Positions 51,487 to 60,831 of a DNA stretch of 61,049 nucleotides are shown piece after piece (position 1 is the stretch's first letter; each line of letters begins with the position of its first letter). Location: positions 1-61,049 of the forward strand of contig JAEDFR010000005.1 in assembly GCA_016297945.1 (NCBI GenBank). The letters are read 5' to 3'. The position numbers and the translations under genes were made by a program. Origin of the DNA: Lachnospiraceae bacterium (GTDB lineage: Bacteria > Bacillota > Clostridia > Lachnospirales > Lachnospiraceae). The notes beneath the pieces were generated by a model. The model made no database searches, was not told where the DNA came from, and saw nothing but the letters and a program-made list of their open reading frames with translations.

Positions 51487-54450
51487 ATGGATATGCATGT
51501 TGTATGGAAAGTTCTGGGAATTGAGGAAACAAAGGATACGGAGTTTATCAAAAAAGTTTATCATGATAAATTAAAAAATGTAAATCCGGAAGATGACCAG
51601 GCCGGTTTCATGCAGCTACGGGAAGCTTATGAGAGAGCTGTTGCCTATGCTGAAAATCCGGGAGATGTGGTAATCTCTGATGAATATGAAAAACTTAAAG
51701 ACGGTACAGAGGTAGATCGTTTTATCTATCGGATGAATCTGCTATATGAAGATTTAGAAAGCCGGAAGGATGAGGATGAGTGGTCTGCACTCTTAAACTC
51801 TTATGATGATGATTTAGATGGGGAATTACAGGAAAGAGTTTTGGTTTATATCATGAGCCATCACCAGTTCCCCTGGGCTATCTGGAAAAAACTCGATGAA
51901 AAATTTCATATACAGGCTGAGACGGAAATCTTAAAAGAAAAATTCCCTGAAAATTTTCTTGGTTATATCAATTATTATATTTCGCATGATGCCTTTATTG
52001 ATTTTGATATTTTTGAAGGGGATACATCTCACCACGTAGATGAGTACATCAATCGATATCTGGATTTAAAAACCCAAATCGAGCAACTCGAAGATATCCA
52101 TGATACGGCTGTAGTTTCAAAGATTTCCCATGATTTTGAAGTGTTGGATGAATACGATATCCACCATCCTTTTGCAGATGCAGAAAAACTTCATTTCTGG
52201 CTGCGTCTGTCAGAGGAAAGGGAAATGCCGCAGGAAGCTTTCGATATTGCTGACCGGTTAGCATCTGATTATCCGGATAACTTTTATATTGGTTATTATG
52301 CGGGACTTACATTTCTGGAATTTGATAAGGTTGAAATAGCAAAACAGCTTTTTACGGAATTGTTGGAGATACAAGACGATTCTTATCTGGCAAAACTGGG
52401 TATGCTCAAAACACAGAAAAAGGCCGGAGAGTATGCGGATGCAAAGGAAAATTGCCTGGACCTTTTAGATACGGAAGACCGCAATCCGGAATTAAATGTA
52501 TTGTTAGATGAACTCAATGATTGTCTGGTTCCCCAATATGAGGAAAAGCTTAAAGAAAATCCGGAGGATACAGAAACCATCATTGAGCTTGGCTGGTGTT
52601 ATTTCCAACAGCAGAGATTTGACAAAGTAGAAGAGGTATTAACTTCTGTCGAGAAAGAAAAGTTCAAGGAATATGATTATACAAATCTGATGGGCAGAAA
52701 TTATCTGGCTATGGAGCAGTATGATAAAGCCATTTCTTATCTGCTTTGCTGGAGAAGTATGATTGATTCAACAGAGGATGATGGGACAAAAGACAGTAAA
52801 AAGAAACTGAACCGTAAGGGATTTTCCCATTTTTCGGTTGGTTTGTGCCATTGGAATCTGGGACAGAAAGAATTAGGAGAAAAAGAGATTAAAGACGGTA
52901 TTGAGTTGGAAAATGCATCGCAGTATGCTATGTCTTACTATGATCAGTTGACCCAGTTTTATCTGCTTGATCATGCGTATGAGAAAGCCTATGATCTTTG
53001 TACGGATTTAATTAAAAAAGATGAAAACTTTTATCCGGCATATTTAAGACGGCAGGAGGCTGCCTTTGAATTACACAAGGGACAGGATGTAATTGATGAT
53101 TTTTATCAATGCAAAAGGTTGTTTCCCGGATATGTGAAGCCATATGTTCTGGCTATGAAGGTATTTTATTTTGCCAGACAGTATTCTGATGCCATGAACA
53201 TCTATGAGCAGGCAAAGGAACAACATCTGGAAAGTGATGAATTACAACTTTACTATTTTAAAACCAAACGATGCAGTGAAAAGGATATAGAAAAACTGCG
53301 TCCTTTGATTCGAGAATTTTACCAATTTAAAACCAATTGTCTGGAGAAACAAAAAGCTGCTTTGAATAAAGAAAAACGACAAAGTATTCAGGACGATGAA
53401 GAAGGATCTGATATCGCGAATCCGGAGGATTTGTATTTAGAGGATGCTTTATTCAGACTGGCATTGCATGACGACAGATCAGCTATGGAAAGTATCAATG
53501 AAGGGCTAAAGCTTTATCCCGGTTGTGTTGGGCTTCTCGAATTAAAGGCGGATTGTCTTTGGGATGCAAATCGACAGGAAGAAGCATATCAGTGTTATAC
53601 CAAATTGGTCAATATGGGAATTAAGAGTTATAATATCTATCTGATGCTGGGAAAATATTATTATAAAAAGCTCGGAAATGCCTATGATGACACAATGAAA
53701 CAGGCAATTCAATGTTTTAAGAATGCTTATAAAATCGACCCAAAGGGTCAAGAAAATTTGTATTATCTGACCAGAATTTTTAGAAAGAAAACTCTGGTTA
53801 TGCCTTCTGATAAAGAACAGGATGATGCCTATGGCTGTTCTTTACATTATGCAAAATGCCTCTATGACTTGGAGAAAAATGCATTTAATGCCATTGAACT
53901 GGGATTGGTTTATGAATTTCATCACGAATATGAGCAGGCGCTTATGTTGTATAAACAAGCTATGTCCATGGAAGCGGATAATATTTATGCACATAACAAT
54001 GCAGGAAATGTATATCTGAAATTGAATAAATTGACGGAAGCAGAAAATGAACTATTGTGTGCTTTAAAGCTTGAAAATGATGATGAACCGACAATGGTTT
54101 ATGAATATTTGATTGATTTATATGAGAAAAAAGGTGATTATCAATTAGCCGCAACCTATGCTGTAAAACAGCTTAGTCGATACAAAAAAGACAGGGATTT
54201 ATGGATGAGACTGGTGGAGTTTTATGATAAACTCGGACAATATCAGGATGTGATTAAGGCATATCAGAAACTTTTTGAATTATGCTTTATCAAAAAGTAT
54301 GAATTGTGTTATCATAAAGCTAAGTACCTTTATTTGGACGGCAAAAAAATTCAGGCTATGAAATTATATCACGAGGCATTAACATTGGTCAGATCAGATC
54401 CTGAGGCAAAGAAAATCGTTATTGCGTCCAGACAGGAATGGAAAAAATAG
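51487..54450 (+). CDS. Large TPR protein with degenerate J-like N-terminal domain
   Basis: A 987-residue cytoplasmic protein. Residues 1-60 resemble a J domain (WKVLGIEETKDTEFIKKVYHDKLKN, then FMQLREAYERAVAYAE), but the HPD that activates Hsp70 is replaced by NPE (33-35). The rest is helical repeats, with clear TPR units such as IELGWCYFQQQRFDKVEEVL, GLVYEFHHEYEQALMLYKQA and NNAGNVYLKLNKLTEAENEL. The ATG 51487 has GAGGAAAAAC upstream; longer starts lack a site. It is followed 34 nt later by an Hsp70 gene, so it is probably the substrate-binding or scaffold partner of that Hsp70. Confidence 0.85.
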   Translation: MDMHVVWKVLGIEETKDTEFIKKVYHDKLKNVNPEDDQAGFMQLREAYERAVAYAENPGDVVISDEYEKLKDGTEVDRFIYRMNLLYEDLESRKDEDEWSALLNSYDDDLDGELQERVLVYIMSHHQFPWAIWKKLDEKFHIQAETEILKEKFPENFLGYINYYISHDAFIDFDIFEGDTSHHVDEYINRYLDLKTQIEQLEDIHDTAVVSKISHDFEVLDEYDIHHPFADAEKLHFWLRLSEEREMPQEAFDIADRLASDYPDNFYIGYYAGLTFLEFDKVEIAKQLFTELLEIQDDSYLAKLGMLKTQKKAGEYADAKENCLDLLDTEDRNPELNVLLDELNDCLVPQYEEKLKENPEDTETIIELGWCYFQQQRFDKVEEVLTSVEKEKFKEYDYTNLMGRNYLAMEQYDKAISYLLCWRSMIDSTEDDGTKDSKKKLNRKGFSHFSVGLCHWNLGQKELGEKEIKDGIELENASQYAMSYYDQLTQFYLLDHAYEKAYDLCTDLIKKDENFYPAYLRRQEAAFELHKGQDVIDDFYQCKRLFPGYVKPYVLAMKVFYFARQYSDAMNIYEQAKEQHLESDELQLYYFKTKRCSEKDIEKLRPLIREFYQFKTNCLEKQKAALNKEKRQSIQDDEEGSDIANPEDLYLEDALFRLALHDDRSAMESINEGLKLYPGCVGLLELKADCLWDANRQEEAYQCYTKLVNMGIKSYNIYLMLGKYYYKKLGNAYDDTMKQAIQCFKNAYKIDPKGQENLYYLTRIFRKKTLVMPSDKEQDDAYGCSLHYAKCLYDLEKNAFNAIELGLVYEFHHEYEQALMLYKQAMSMEADNIYAHNNAGNVYLKLNKLTEAENELLCALKLENDDEPTMVYEYLIDLYEKKGDYQLAATYAVKQLSRYKKDRDLWMRLVEFYDKLGQYQDVIKAYQKLFELCFIKKYELCYHKAKYLYLDGKKIQAMKLYHEALTLVRSDPEAKKIVIASRQEWKK

Positions 54451-54484
54451 ACATAATTTATAGAAAGAAAGATTAAAAGACGCT

Positions 54485-56182
54485 ATGATAGTAGGTATAG
54501 ATTTAGGAACAACGAACTCATTGATTGCATATTTTACGGAAGAAGGTCCTAAGATTATTCCCAACCGCTTGGGAAATCATTTAACCCCTTCGGTTGTCAG
54601 TATGGATGAAGATGAGCAGATTTACGTGGGAGAAACGGCAAAAGAAAGGATGCTTTTATATCCTGACAGTGCAGCATCTGTTTTTAAAAGAGATATGGGA
54701 AGCTCACGTAAATTTCAACTTTTACATAAGCAGTTTCGTCCGGAAGAATTGTCAGCATTGGTTTTAAAAGCGCTAAAAGAAGATGCGGAAAGTTATCTCG
54801 GAGAAGAGGTGACGGAAGCGGTTATCAGTGTACCTGCTTATTTTAATGATGATCGTCGCAAAGCTACCAAAAGAGCCGGTGAACTTGCCGGATTAAAGGT
54901 AGAACGTATTATCAGTGAGCCAACCGCAGCGGCAATCGCATATGGATTATACCAGAATCAGGAAGATGCCAAATATCTGGTCTTTGACTTAGGTGGCGGA
55001 ACCTTTGATGTATCTATTCTGGAATTAAACGATAATATTATCGAAGTACGTGCTGTTGCCGGTGACAATTATCTGGGTGGTGAAGATTTCACCAAAGTCA
55101 TCGAAGATATGTTCTTTGATAAAAATATTCAGATTGACAAGAGTAAATTATCTTATCGCACACTGCGTCACATTCATAAGCAGGCAGAATTGTGTAAGAT
55201 TGGTTTTGCAGACGGCAATTCTTCAAAGATGAGTTGCAATGTGGATGGTGAACAGATTGAATTTGCCCTGACTATGGAGGCCTATGAGGCGGCCTGCAGT
55301 GATTTATTGGAAAAGATGAAGACACCGATTAAACGGACTTTGTCAGATGCCCATATCAAGGTAAAGGACATCGATAAAGTGGTGTTAATCGGAGGCGCAA
55401 CCAAGCTTTCCTTTATTCGTCGTTTTGTCGGTAAAATTTTTCGCTCTTTGCCGGATACATCCATTAATCCGGATGAAGCAGTAGCTCTTGGTGCCGCTAT
55501 TCAGGGGGCTATGAAGGAGCGAAATGAAGCCATCCGCGAAGTGGTGCTGACGGATGTTTGTCCGTTTACCCTGGGTACGGAGGTCGTTGTTGAAAAAGAT
55601 GAAAACGTCTATGAAGGCGGTCATTTTTGCCCGATTATCGAGAGAAATACGACGATACCCGCGAGCCGCACCGAACGGCTTTATACCATACGAGATAATC
55701 AGACTAAGCTGAATATCAAGATTTTGCAGGGAGAAAGCCGTTTTGCGGAAAACAATCTGCTTCTTGGAAAAATAGAAGTATCGGTTCCCAAAGCCCCGGC
55801 AGGAGAGGAAGCTGTGGATGTAACCTATACCTATGACATCAATTCTATTTTGGAAGTTGAGGTTACGATTGTATCGACCGGTGAAAAGAAAAAGCAGATT
55901 ATCAAAGGCGGTCACAATGATATGTCGGATGAGGAAATTGCAGAACGTATGAAAGAGATTGCATACTTAAAAATTCATCCGAGAGAAAAAGAAGAAAATA
56001 AATTGTTGCTCTTAAAAGGAGAACGTTTATACGAAGAGTGTCTCGGCAATGACCGAAAATTAATTGAGCGTGAATTACAAAAATTTGATGATGCACTTGA
56101 TACCAGGAAACAGGAACTGATAGATGAAGCGAGAGAAAATTTCAGAATCTTTTTGAAAACATTTATGGAGGATGATTTATGA
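54485..56182 (+). CDS. HscC-like Hsp70 family chaperone
   Basis: A 565-residue Hsp70. The nucleotide-binding domain (about 1-360) has GIDLGTTNSLIAYF, RDMGSS, SVPAYFNDDRRKATKRAGELAG, EPTAAAIAYG, FDLGGGTFDVSIL and GGATKLSFIRRFVG. A short substrate-binding beta domain (about 370-480, with TIPASRTERLY and ILQGESRFAENN) and a brief helical end follow. The compact length and the FKRxMGS region resemble E. coli HscC more than DnaK, which is about 610-640. The J-like TPR gene lies directly upstream and the macro-NADAR gene overlaps its stop by 4 nt, so the three are tightly coupled. Confidence 0.92.
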   Translation: MIVGIDLGTTNSLIAYFTEEGPKIIPNRLGNHLTPSVVSMDEDEQIYVGETAKERMLLYPDSAASVFKRDMGSSRKFQLLHKQFRPEELSALVLKALKEDAESYLGEEVTEAVISVPAYFNDDRRKATKRAGELAGLKVERIISEPTAAAIAYGLYQNQEDAKYLVFDLGGGTFDVSILELNDNIIEVRAVAGDNYLGGEDFTKVIEDMFFDKNIQIDKSKLSYRTLRHIHKQAELCKIGFADGNSSKMSCNVDGEQIEFALTMEAYEAACSDLLEKMKTPIKRTLSDAHIKVKDIDKVVLIGGATKLSFIRRFVGKIFRSLPDTSINPDEAVALGAAIQGAMKERNEAIREVVLTDVCPFTLGTEVVVEKDENVYEGGHFCPIIERNTTIPASRTERLYTIRDNQTKLNIKILQGESRFAENNLLLGKIEVSVPKAPAGEEAVDVTYTYDINSILEVEVTIVSTGEKKKQIIKGGHNDMSDEEIAERMKEIAYLKIHPREKEENKLLLLKGERLYEECLGNDRKLIERELQKFDDALDTRKQELIDEARENFRIFLKTFMEDDL

Positions 56183-57315
56183 TCAGAACAAAACTTGGTG
56201 ACATTACAAAAATGCAGGGAATGGATGCGATTGTAAATGCTGCAAATAAGACATTGCTCGGTGGAGGTGGTGTTGATGCTGCAATTCATGCCGCTGCCGG
56301 TCCGGAACTGTTAAAAGAGTGCAAATTACTGGATGGTTGCAAGACCGGACAGGCAAAAATATCCGGTGCTTATAACCTGCCGTGCAAATATGTAATACAT
56401 ACGGTAGGTCCGATCTGGCATGGCGGCAACAACGATGAAAGAGCATTGTTATTTGCCTGTTACCAGAATTCGTTAAAACTTGCTGTACAGAACAATATCC
56501 GCAGAATTGCTTTTCCGTCCATTTCAACGGGAGCATATCGCTTTCCGACACATCTTGCTGCCGAAATTGCAGTAAAAGCAGTAAAAACTTTTATAAATGA
56601 TCATCAGAATGACATTGATGAGGTTGTGTTTGTATTATTTGATTCCCACACCAAATATGTGTATGATCAGGCATTAAAAGAAGCCAATAAAGCGAACTTA
56701 AATGATTTGTTCAGTAAATATGATGTTGAGGAAGAAATGGTAAAAATCGGAGCGGAAAAAGATGATGAAAACCATTTCTTCAGCAATGCATATCCGGCTC
56801 ATTTTGTAGTAGACGGTCTTTCCTATGAATCGGTTGCTGAGTACTTAAAAGCTGAAAAAGCTGAAAATTTGTTTGATGTCAATGAATATGAAAAACTGCT
56901 CTTAAAGGCAAATTATGCAAAATACTCTCAGAATCCTGCGCTTCGCGGAAAACTCATGGCTACAAAAGAACTGCCTTTGCAAAGCGGTGATTTAAAGGAT
57001 AATGCCCTGGGCAGATGTCTTGCCGAGATTCGTGAAAAGTTTCGCACGGAATACATTGAACCCATTGTTGCCAAAGCAGAAAAAGAAGAACCCAAAGAGG
57101 AAGTTGTAGAACAACCCGTTGAAGAAGGAAAAGAACCTGTTCGAATCGCAATCAAAGACAGTGCACTTTCTATGTATACCATTACCCAGATTTTGGAAAA
57201 GACAGAATATGAATTTGTGGATGAGTTAGCCCGGATTGCAACAGAAGATGATGAAAAGTTATGCGATCTGATTGGCGTTGATGCATATGGTGAAATAAAG
57301 GGATTTTTATCCTGA
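56179..57315 (+). CDS. Macro domain-NADAR domain fusion protein
   Basis: A 378-residue protein. Residues 1-170 form a macro domain of the MacroD type (LGDIT at 6-10, NAANKTLLGGGGVDAAIH from 20, then FPSISTGAYRFP), which binds ADP-ribose and can remove it from proteins. Residues about 200-290 match the NADAR (DUF1768) domain: FFSNAYPAHFVVDGLSY, SVAEYLKAEKAEN, YAKYSQNPALRGKLMATKE and NALGRCLAEIREKF. NADAR domains are linked to ADP-ribose chemistry. An acidic linker and a helical tail end the protein. Its ATG overlaps the Hsp70 stop by 4 nt. No ADP-ribosyltransferase gene is visible. Confidence 0.88.
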   Translation: MIRTKLGDITKMQGMDAIVNAANKTLLGGGGVDAAIHAAAGPELLKECKLLDGCKTGQAKISGAYNLPCKYVIHTVGPIWHGGNNDERALLFACYQNSLKLAVQNNIRRIAFPSISTGAYRFPTHLAAEIAVKAVKTFINDHQNDIDEVVFVLFDSHTKYVYDQALKEANKANLNDLFSKYDVEEEMVKIGAEKDDENHFFSNAYPAHFVVDGLSYESVAEYLKAEKAENLFDVNEYEKLLLKANYAKYSQNPALRGKLMATKELPLQSGDLKDNALGRCLAEIREKFRTEYIEPIVAKAEKEEPKEEVVEQPVEEGKEPVRIAIKDSALSMYTITQILEKTEYEFVDELARIATEDDEKLCDLIGVDAYGEIKGFLS

Positions 57316-57430
57316 TTATTTATTTTACGTTAAACTATTCTGCCGGATAAAAAGTTTTCTGTCCTTGAAACATTTTCCGGTGGTTATATTTGATAAATAG
57401 ACAAAACAACTTGAAATTATAGGAAAAATA

Positions 57431-58414
57431 ATGGCAAAAGGAAGTAATCAAAAATTAAAGCTTTATTATCTTCTGAAGTTTTTACAAAGGAAAACCGATG
57501 AAGAACATGCTGTAACGATGCCGGAAATTTTAGAAGAGCTACAGGCACATGACATCTCCGCAGAAAGAAAAAGTATTTATGCCGATTTGCGGGATTTGGA
57601 GAAGATGGGATATGAAGTTGTCGGTGAAAAAGTTGGTTCATCTTATGAGTACCGGCTGCTAACCAGAGACTTTGAACTGGCAGAATTAAAACTTTTGGTG
57701 GATTTAATTCAGACATCCAGATTTGTGACAGCCAAAAAATCCAACGAGCTGATAAAAAAACTGGAAACGCTTTGCAGCGACTATGATGCCAAAACTTTGC
57801 AGCGTCAGGTGTATGTTCAGGATCGTGTAAAATCTGACAATGAAAGCATCTATTATTCTGTGGATGCTATTCAGTCAGCAATTGCCAATGATTGTATGAT
57901 TCAATTTCATTATTTCCAATGGAATGTCAGAAAGGAAAAACAACTTCGGCAAAATGGTGAATTCTATGAAGTATCACCATGGATGCTTTCTTTTAATGAT
58001 GGAAACTATTATTTAGTCGCTTTTGATGAAAAAAATAAAAAAATTAAGCATTATAGGGTTGACAAAATGCTTAATATTATTATGCTAAATAAGGGGCGAG
58101 AAGGAAAAGAATTATTTGAACAGGAAAACATTGCTACATATTCCAATAAAAGTTTTGGAATGTTTGGCGGAGAAGTAGAAAAGGTAAAGATTTTATTTCC
58201 TAATGATTTGGCCGGTGTCTTTATTGACCGTTTTGGGAAGGACATCATGATCGTGCCAAAGGGAAAGGATTATTCAACCGTTTCGGTATCCGTTGCAGTC
58301 AGCAGACAGTTTTTCGGTTGGATAATCGGTTTGGGGAAAGAGGTTAAAATACTTGCTCCCAAACATGTTGTTGAGAATATGAGACAAGTTTTAGCCGATG
58401 CTTTGGAGGATTAG
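57431..58414 (+). CDS. WYL domain transcriptional regulator
   Basis: A 327-residue regulator. Residues about 5-65 form a winged helix (HAVTMPEILEELQAHDISAERKSIYADLRDLEKMGYEV). The WYL domain (about 145-240) has IQFHYFQWNVRKEK, YEVSPWMLSFNDGNYYLVAFDE and IKHYRVDKM. A WCX-like C-terminal domain follows. Such proteins sense nucleotides or DNA ligands and often control defence or DNA-damage genes. It lies 115 nt after the macro-NADAR gene in the same direction, but could be independent. AGGAAAAATA precedes the ATG. Confidence 0.88.
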   Translation: MAKGSNQKLKLYYLLKFLQRKTDEEHAVTMPEILEELQAHDISAERKSIYADLRDLEKMGYEVVGEKVGSSYEYRLLTRDFELAELKLLVDLIQTSRFVTAKKSNELIKKLETLCSDYDAKTLQRQVYVQDRVKSDNESIYYSVDAIQSAIANDCMIQFHYFQWNVRKEKQLRQNGEFYEVSPWMLSFNDGNYYLVAFDEKNKKIKHYRVDKMLNIIMLNKGREGKELFEQENIATYSNKSFGMFGGEVEKVKILFPNDLAGVFIDRFGKDIMIVPKGKDYSTVSVSVAVSRQFFGWIIGLGKEVKILAPKHVVENMRQVLADALED

Positions 58415-58505
58415 TCCAAAGCATCGTTTTCTGTTATTGTAACTGAGATGATAAAAATGTTTTGTTTTATCGCTTTGTTAATACTTATGAGGAGAATTTG
58501 AGAAA

Positions 58506-60158
58506 ATGGGAAAAGAAAAGTTAAAGCCGAAATTGTTTAGTGTCATGAAGACCTACACAAAGGAACAATTTATCAAGGATGTAGTTGCCGGAATTATTGT
58601 GGCAATTATTGCATTGCCATTGTCCATTGCCTTGGCACTGGCTTCCGGTGTTTCGCCTGAGCAGGGAATTTATACGGCAATTATTGCGGGATTTTTCATT
58701 TCGTTTTTTGGTGGAAGCCGTGTCCAGATTGCAGGTCCGACAGCGGCATTTGCCACAATTGTTGCCGGTATTGTTGCAAAAAACGGTATGGATGGTCTGA
58801 TTGTTGCAACCTTAATTGCCGGTGCACTGTTAATTATTATGGGTTTATGCAGATTAGGAAGTCTGATCAAGTTTATTCCCTATACAATCACAACCGGTTT
58901 TACTGCCGGTATTGCGTTTACGATTGTCATCGGACAGCTAAAGGATTTTATGGGATTGACATATGCAGAAGGTACAGTCACCATTGAAACAATTGAAAAG
59001 GTAAAGGCTATTGCAGAATTTATTTCGACCATCAACTGGATGGCTGTTTTGGTTGGAGTTGCAAGTCTGGCTATTTTAATTATCTGGCCTTTTATCAGTA
59101 AAAAGATACCGGGCTCCCTAATTGCCGTAATTGGTGGGATTCTCATGGTAAAACTGCTCAATCTGTCGGTTAATACCATTGGCGATTTATATACCATCAA
59201 TTCGTCTCTGCCGTCATTTCATCTTCCGCATATTACTTTGAGTGTGATCCGTGCAGAGTTTACAGATGGTCTTACGATTGCGATTTTGGCTGCTATCGAA
59301 TCGTTACTTTCCTGTGTGGTAGCAGACAGTATGATCAATTCCAGACATCGTTCCAATATGGAATTGGTCGCACAGGGAATTGGTAACGTCGGCTCTGCTT
59401 TATTTGGTGGAATTCCGGCGACCGGTGCCATTGCCAGAACGGCCGCTAATATTAAAAACGGTGGTAGAACCCCCATTGCCGGTATGGTTCATTCCATCAC
59501 ACTGGTTCTTGTTTTGATTGTGTTAATGCCTTATGCAGCATTGATTCCCATGCCGACCATCGCCGCAATCCTTTTTATGGTTGCCTATAATATGTGTGGC
59601 TGGCGTACCTTTGTCCACCTATGCAAAACATCTCCCAAAAGCGATATTTTTGTTTTGGTCATGACATTTGGATTAACCGTTGTATTTGACTTGGTTATGG
59701 CAATTGAATTTGGTATGCTTGCAGCCTGCGTTTTATTTATGAAACGAATGAGTGATGAAGCAGAAGTGCGTGGATGGAAATACTTTGACGATGATAATGA
59801 TCCAGATGCCATTGATTTAAGAAGTGTACCACAACAGGTTCGTGTCTATGAGATTAGTGGACCGATGTTTTTCGGTGCTGCCGACCGTATTACGGAAATT
59901 ACATTAAAGGATTTTACAAAAGTTCTGGTCATTCGTATGCGTGGTGTTCCGGCTTTGGATGCAACTGCAATGCATTCTTTGGAAAATTTGCTTGAGAAGT
60001 GTCAGAAAAGTAATGTGGAACTTGTCTTTTCCCATGTTAATGAACAACCGTACCATACGATGGAAAAAGACGGATTTATTGAAAAAGTCGGTGCAGACCA
60101 TTTCTGTGCACACATCGACGATGCACTGGCCTTTGCAACTGAATTGATACAGAAATAA
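58506..60158 (+). CDS. SulP family anion transporter
   Basis: A 550-residue membrane protein with about 12 membrane helices (about residues 25-410), including GIIVAIIALPLSIALALASGV and the SulP signature GGSRVQIAGPTAAF. A cytoplasmic STAS domain is at the C-terminus (about 435-550, VYEISGPMFFGAADRI, RMRGVPALDATAMHSLENLL). These carriers move sulfate, bicarbonate or other anions; the ion cannot be told here. AGGAGAATT precedes the ATG. It is separated from the WYL gene by 91 nt. Confidence 0.9.
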   Translation: MGKEKLKPKLFSVMKTYTKEQFIKDVVAGIIVAIIALPLSIALALASGVSPEQGIYTAIIAGFFISFFGGSRVQIAGPTAAFATIVAGIVAKNGMDGLIVATLIAGALLIIMGLCRLGSLIKFIPYTITTGFTAGIAFTIVIGQLKDFMGLTYAEGTVTIETIEKVKAIAEFISTINWMAVLVGVASLAILIIWPFISKKIPGSLIAVIGGILMVKLLNLSVNTIGDLYTINSSLPSFHLPHITLSVIRAEFTDGLTIAILAAIESLLSCVVADSMINSRHRSNMELVAQGIGNVGSALFGGIPATGAIARTAANIKNGGRTPIAGMVHSITLVLVLIVLMPYAALIPMPTIAAILFMVAYNMCGWRTFVHLCKTSPKSDIFVLVMTFGLTVVFDLVMAIEFGMLAACVLFMKRMSDEAEVRGWKYFDDDNDPDAIDLRSVPQQVRVYEISGPMFFGAADRITEITLKDFTKVLVIRMRGVPALDATAMHSLENLLEKCQKSNVELVFSHVNEQPYHTMEKDGFIEKVGADHFCAHIDDALAFATELIQK

Positions 60159-60160
60159 AA

Positions 60161-60405
60161 TGGGATGGTAGTCGCCCCAACAGTAATATATATCTTTGCC
60201 GCTTCATACTTCGGTTTCCGGCATTTCTAAGCGGCACGCTCACAAAGTATTTATTAAATGCCCGGTTTCAAAACTCAGACTTCGTCTTTAGACAGTTGAA
60301 ACCGGGCATTATTTTTGTTCGCTTATGCCGCTAAGAAATACCAGGAAACCTCGCAGAATTCAACGGGCAAAGATATATATTACTGTTAGGGCGACTACCA
60401 TCCCA
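60161..60405. repeat. 245-bp nested inverted-repeat element (MITE-like)
   Basis: The outer arms are 40 nt each: 60161-60200, starting tgggatggtagtcgcccc, and its reverse complement at 60366-60405 (one mismatch). Inside, atttctaagcggcacgc pairs with a matching gccgctaagaaat block. At the centre is the 48-nt hairpin (60260-60307, copy 3). The whole element could fold into one long stem. It contains no gene. A shortened relative is at 33995-34080. Confidence 0.85.
60260..60307. repeat. 48-nt hairpin, copy 3
   Basis: It is the exact reverse complement of copy 1 (33995-34042) and lies in the centre of the 60161-60405 element. The 12-bp arms gcccggtttcaa/ttgaaaccgggc and an inner agac-ttc-gtct stem make a strong hairpin. 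Confidence 0.9.
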
Positions 60406-60410
60406 ATTTT

Positions 60411-60698
60411 TTAATGCATAAAGTTTTTTCCGCTGATACCGGAACCGTTGTCCGGGATATCGGATAGAGTTTCCTGTAGTTTTTGTTCGGTTAAAACCAT
60501 CGCTTCATTAGCCAAATCCATGTATCTGATAAAAACATCTTCAGGTGCCTGATTGTTTTCTTTGGCAATTTCATTAAGGACGGGCATTAAGCGTTCAAGC
60601 TGGACACTGATCTGTGTTTTTTGCGGATCAATATCTTTACATACGTCATTTGCATAAGAAGTTATGCGGTCTAAAAATTCTTTATCTTGTTCTGTCAT
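60411..60698 (-). CDS. Hypothetical protein, 95 residues
   Basis: Not recognised. A small, acidic, mostly helical protein (EFLDRITSYANDVCKDID, QISVQLERLMPVLNEIAKEN, APEDVFIRYMDLANEAM) with a Gly-rich end (DNGSGISGKN). No membrane segment or catalytic motif. AAAGGAGTGAAAC lies before its ATG on the minus strand. It reads toward the palindromic element, which may serve as its terminator. Confidence 0.75.
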   Translation of the reverse strand: MTEQDKEFLDRITSYANDVCKDIDPQKTQISVQLERLMPVLNEIAKENNQAPEDVFIRYMDLANEAMVLTEQKLQETLSDIPDNGSGISGKNFMH

Positions 60699-60831
60699 TT
60701 TGTTTCACTCCTTTGATTCTATATACTAGCACTCCTTTTAAGGCGTGTCAAAATACTCTATGCTTATGATAATCAATCGCTATCTGTATATTGATTTTAC
60801 TTCACATTTGTTTTTACCTTTGTTATAATTT

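Noticed and set aside
51487..58414. DarTG-type toxin-antitoxin operon
   Set aside because: The macro-NADAR protein could be an antitoxin, but no DarT-like transferase gene lies in the window.
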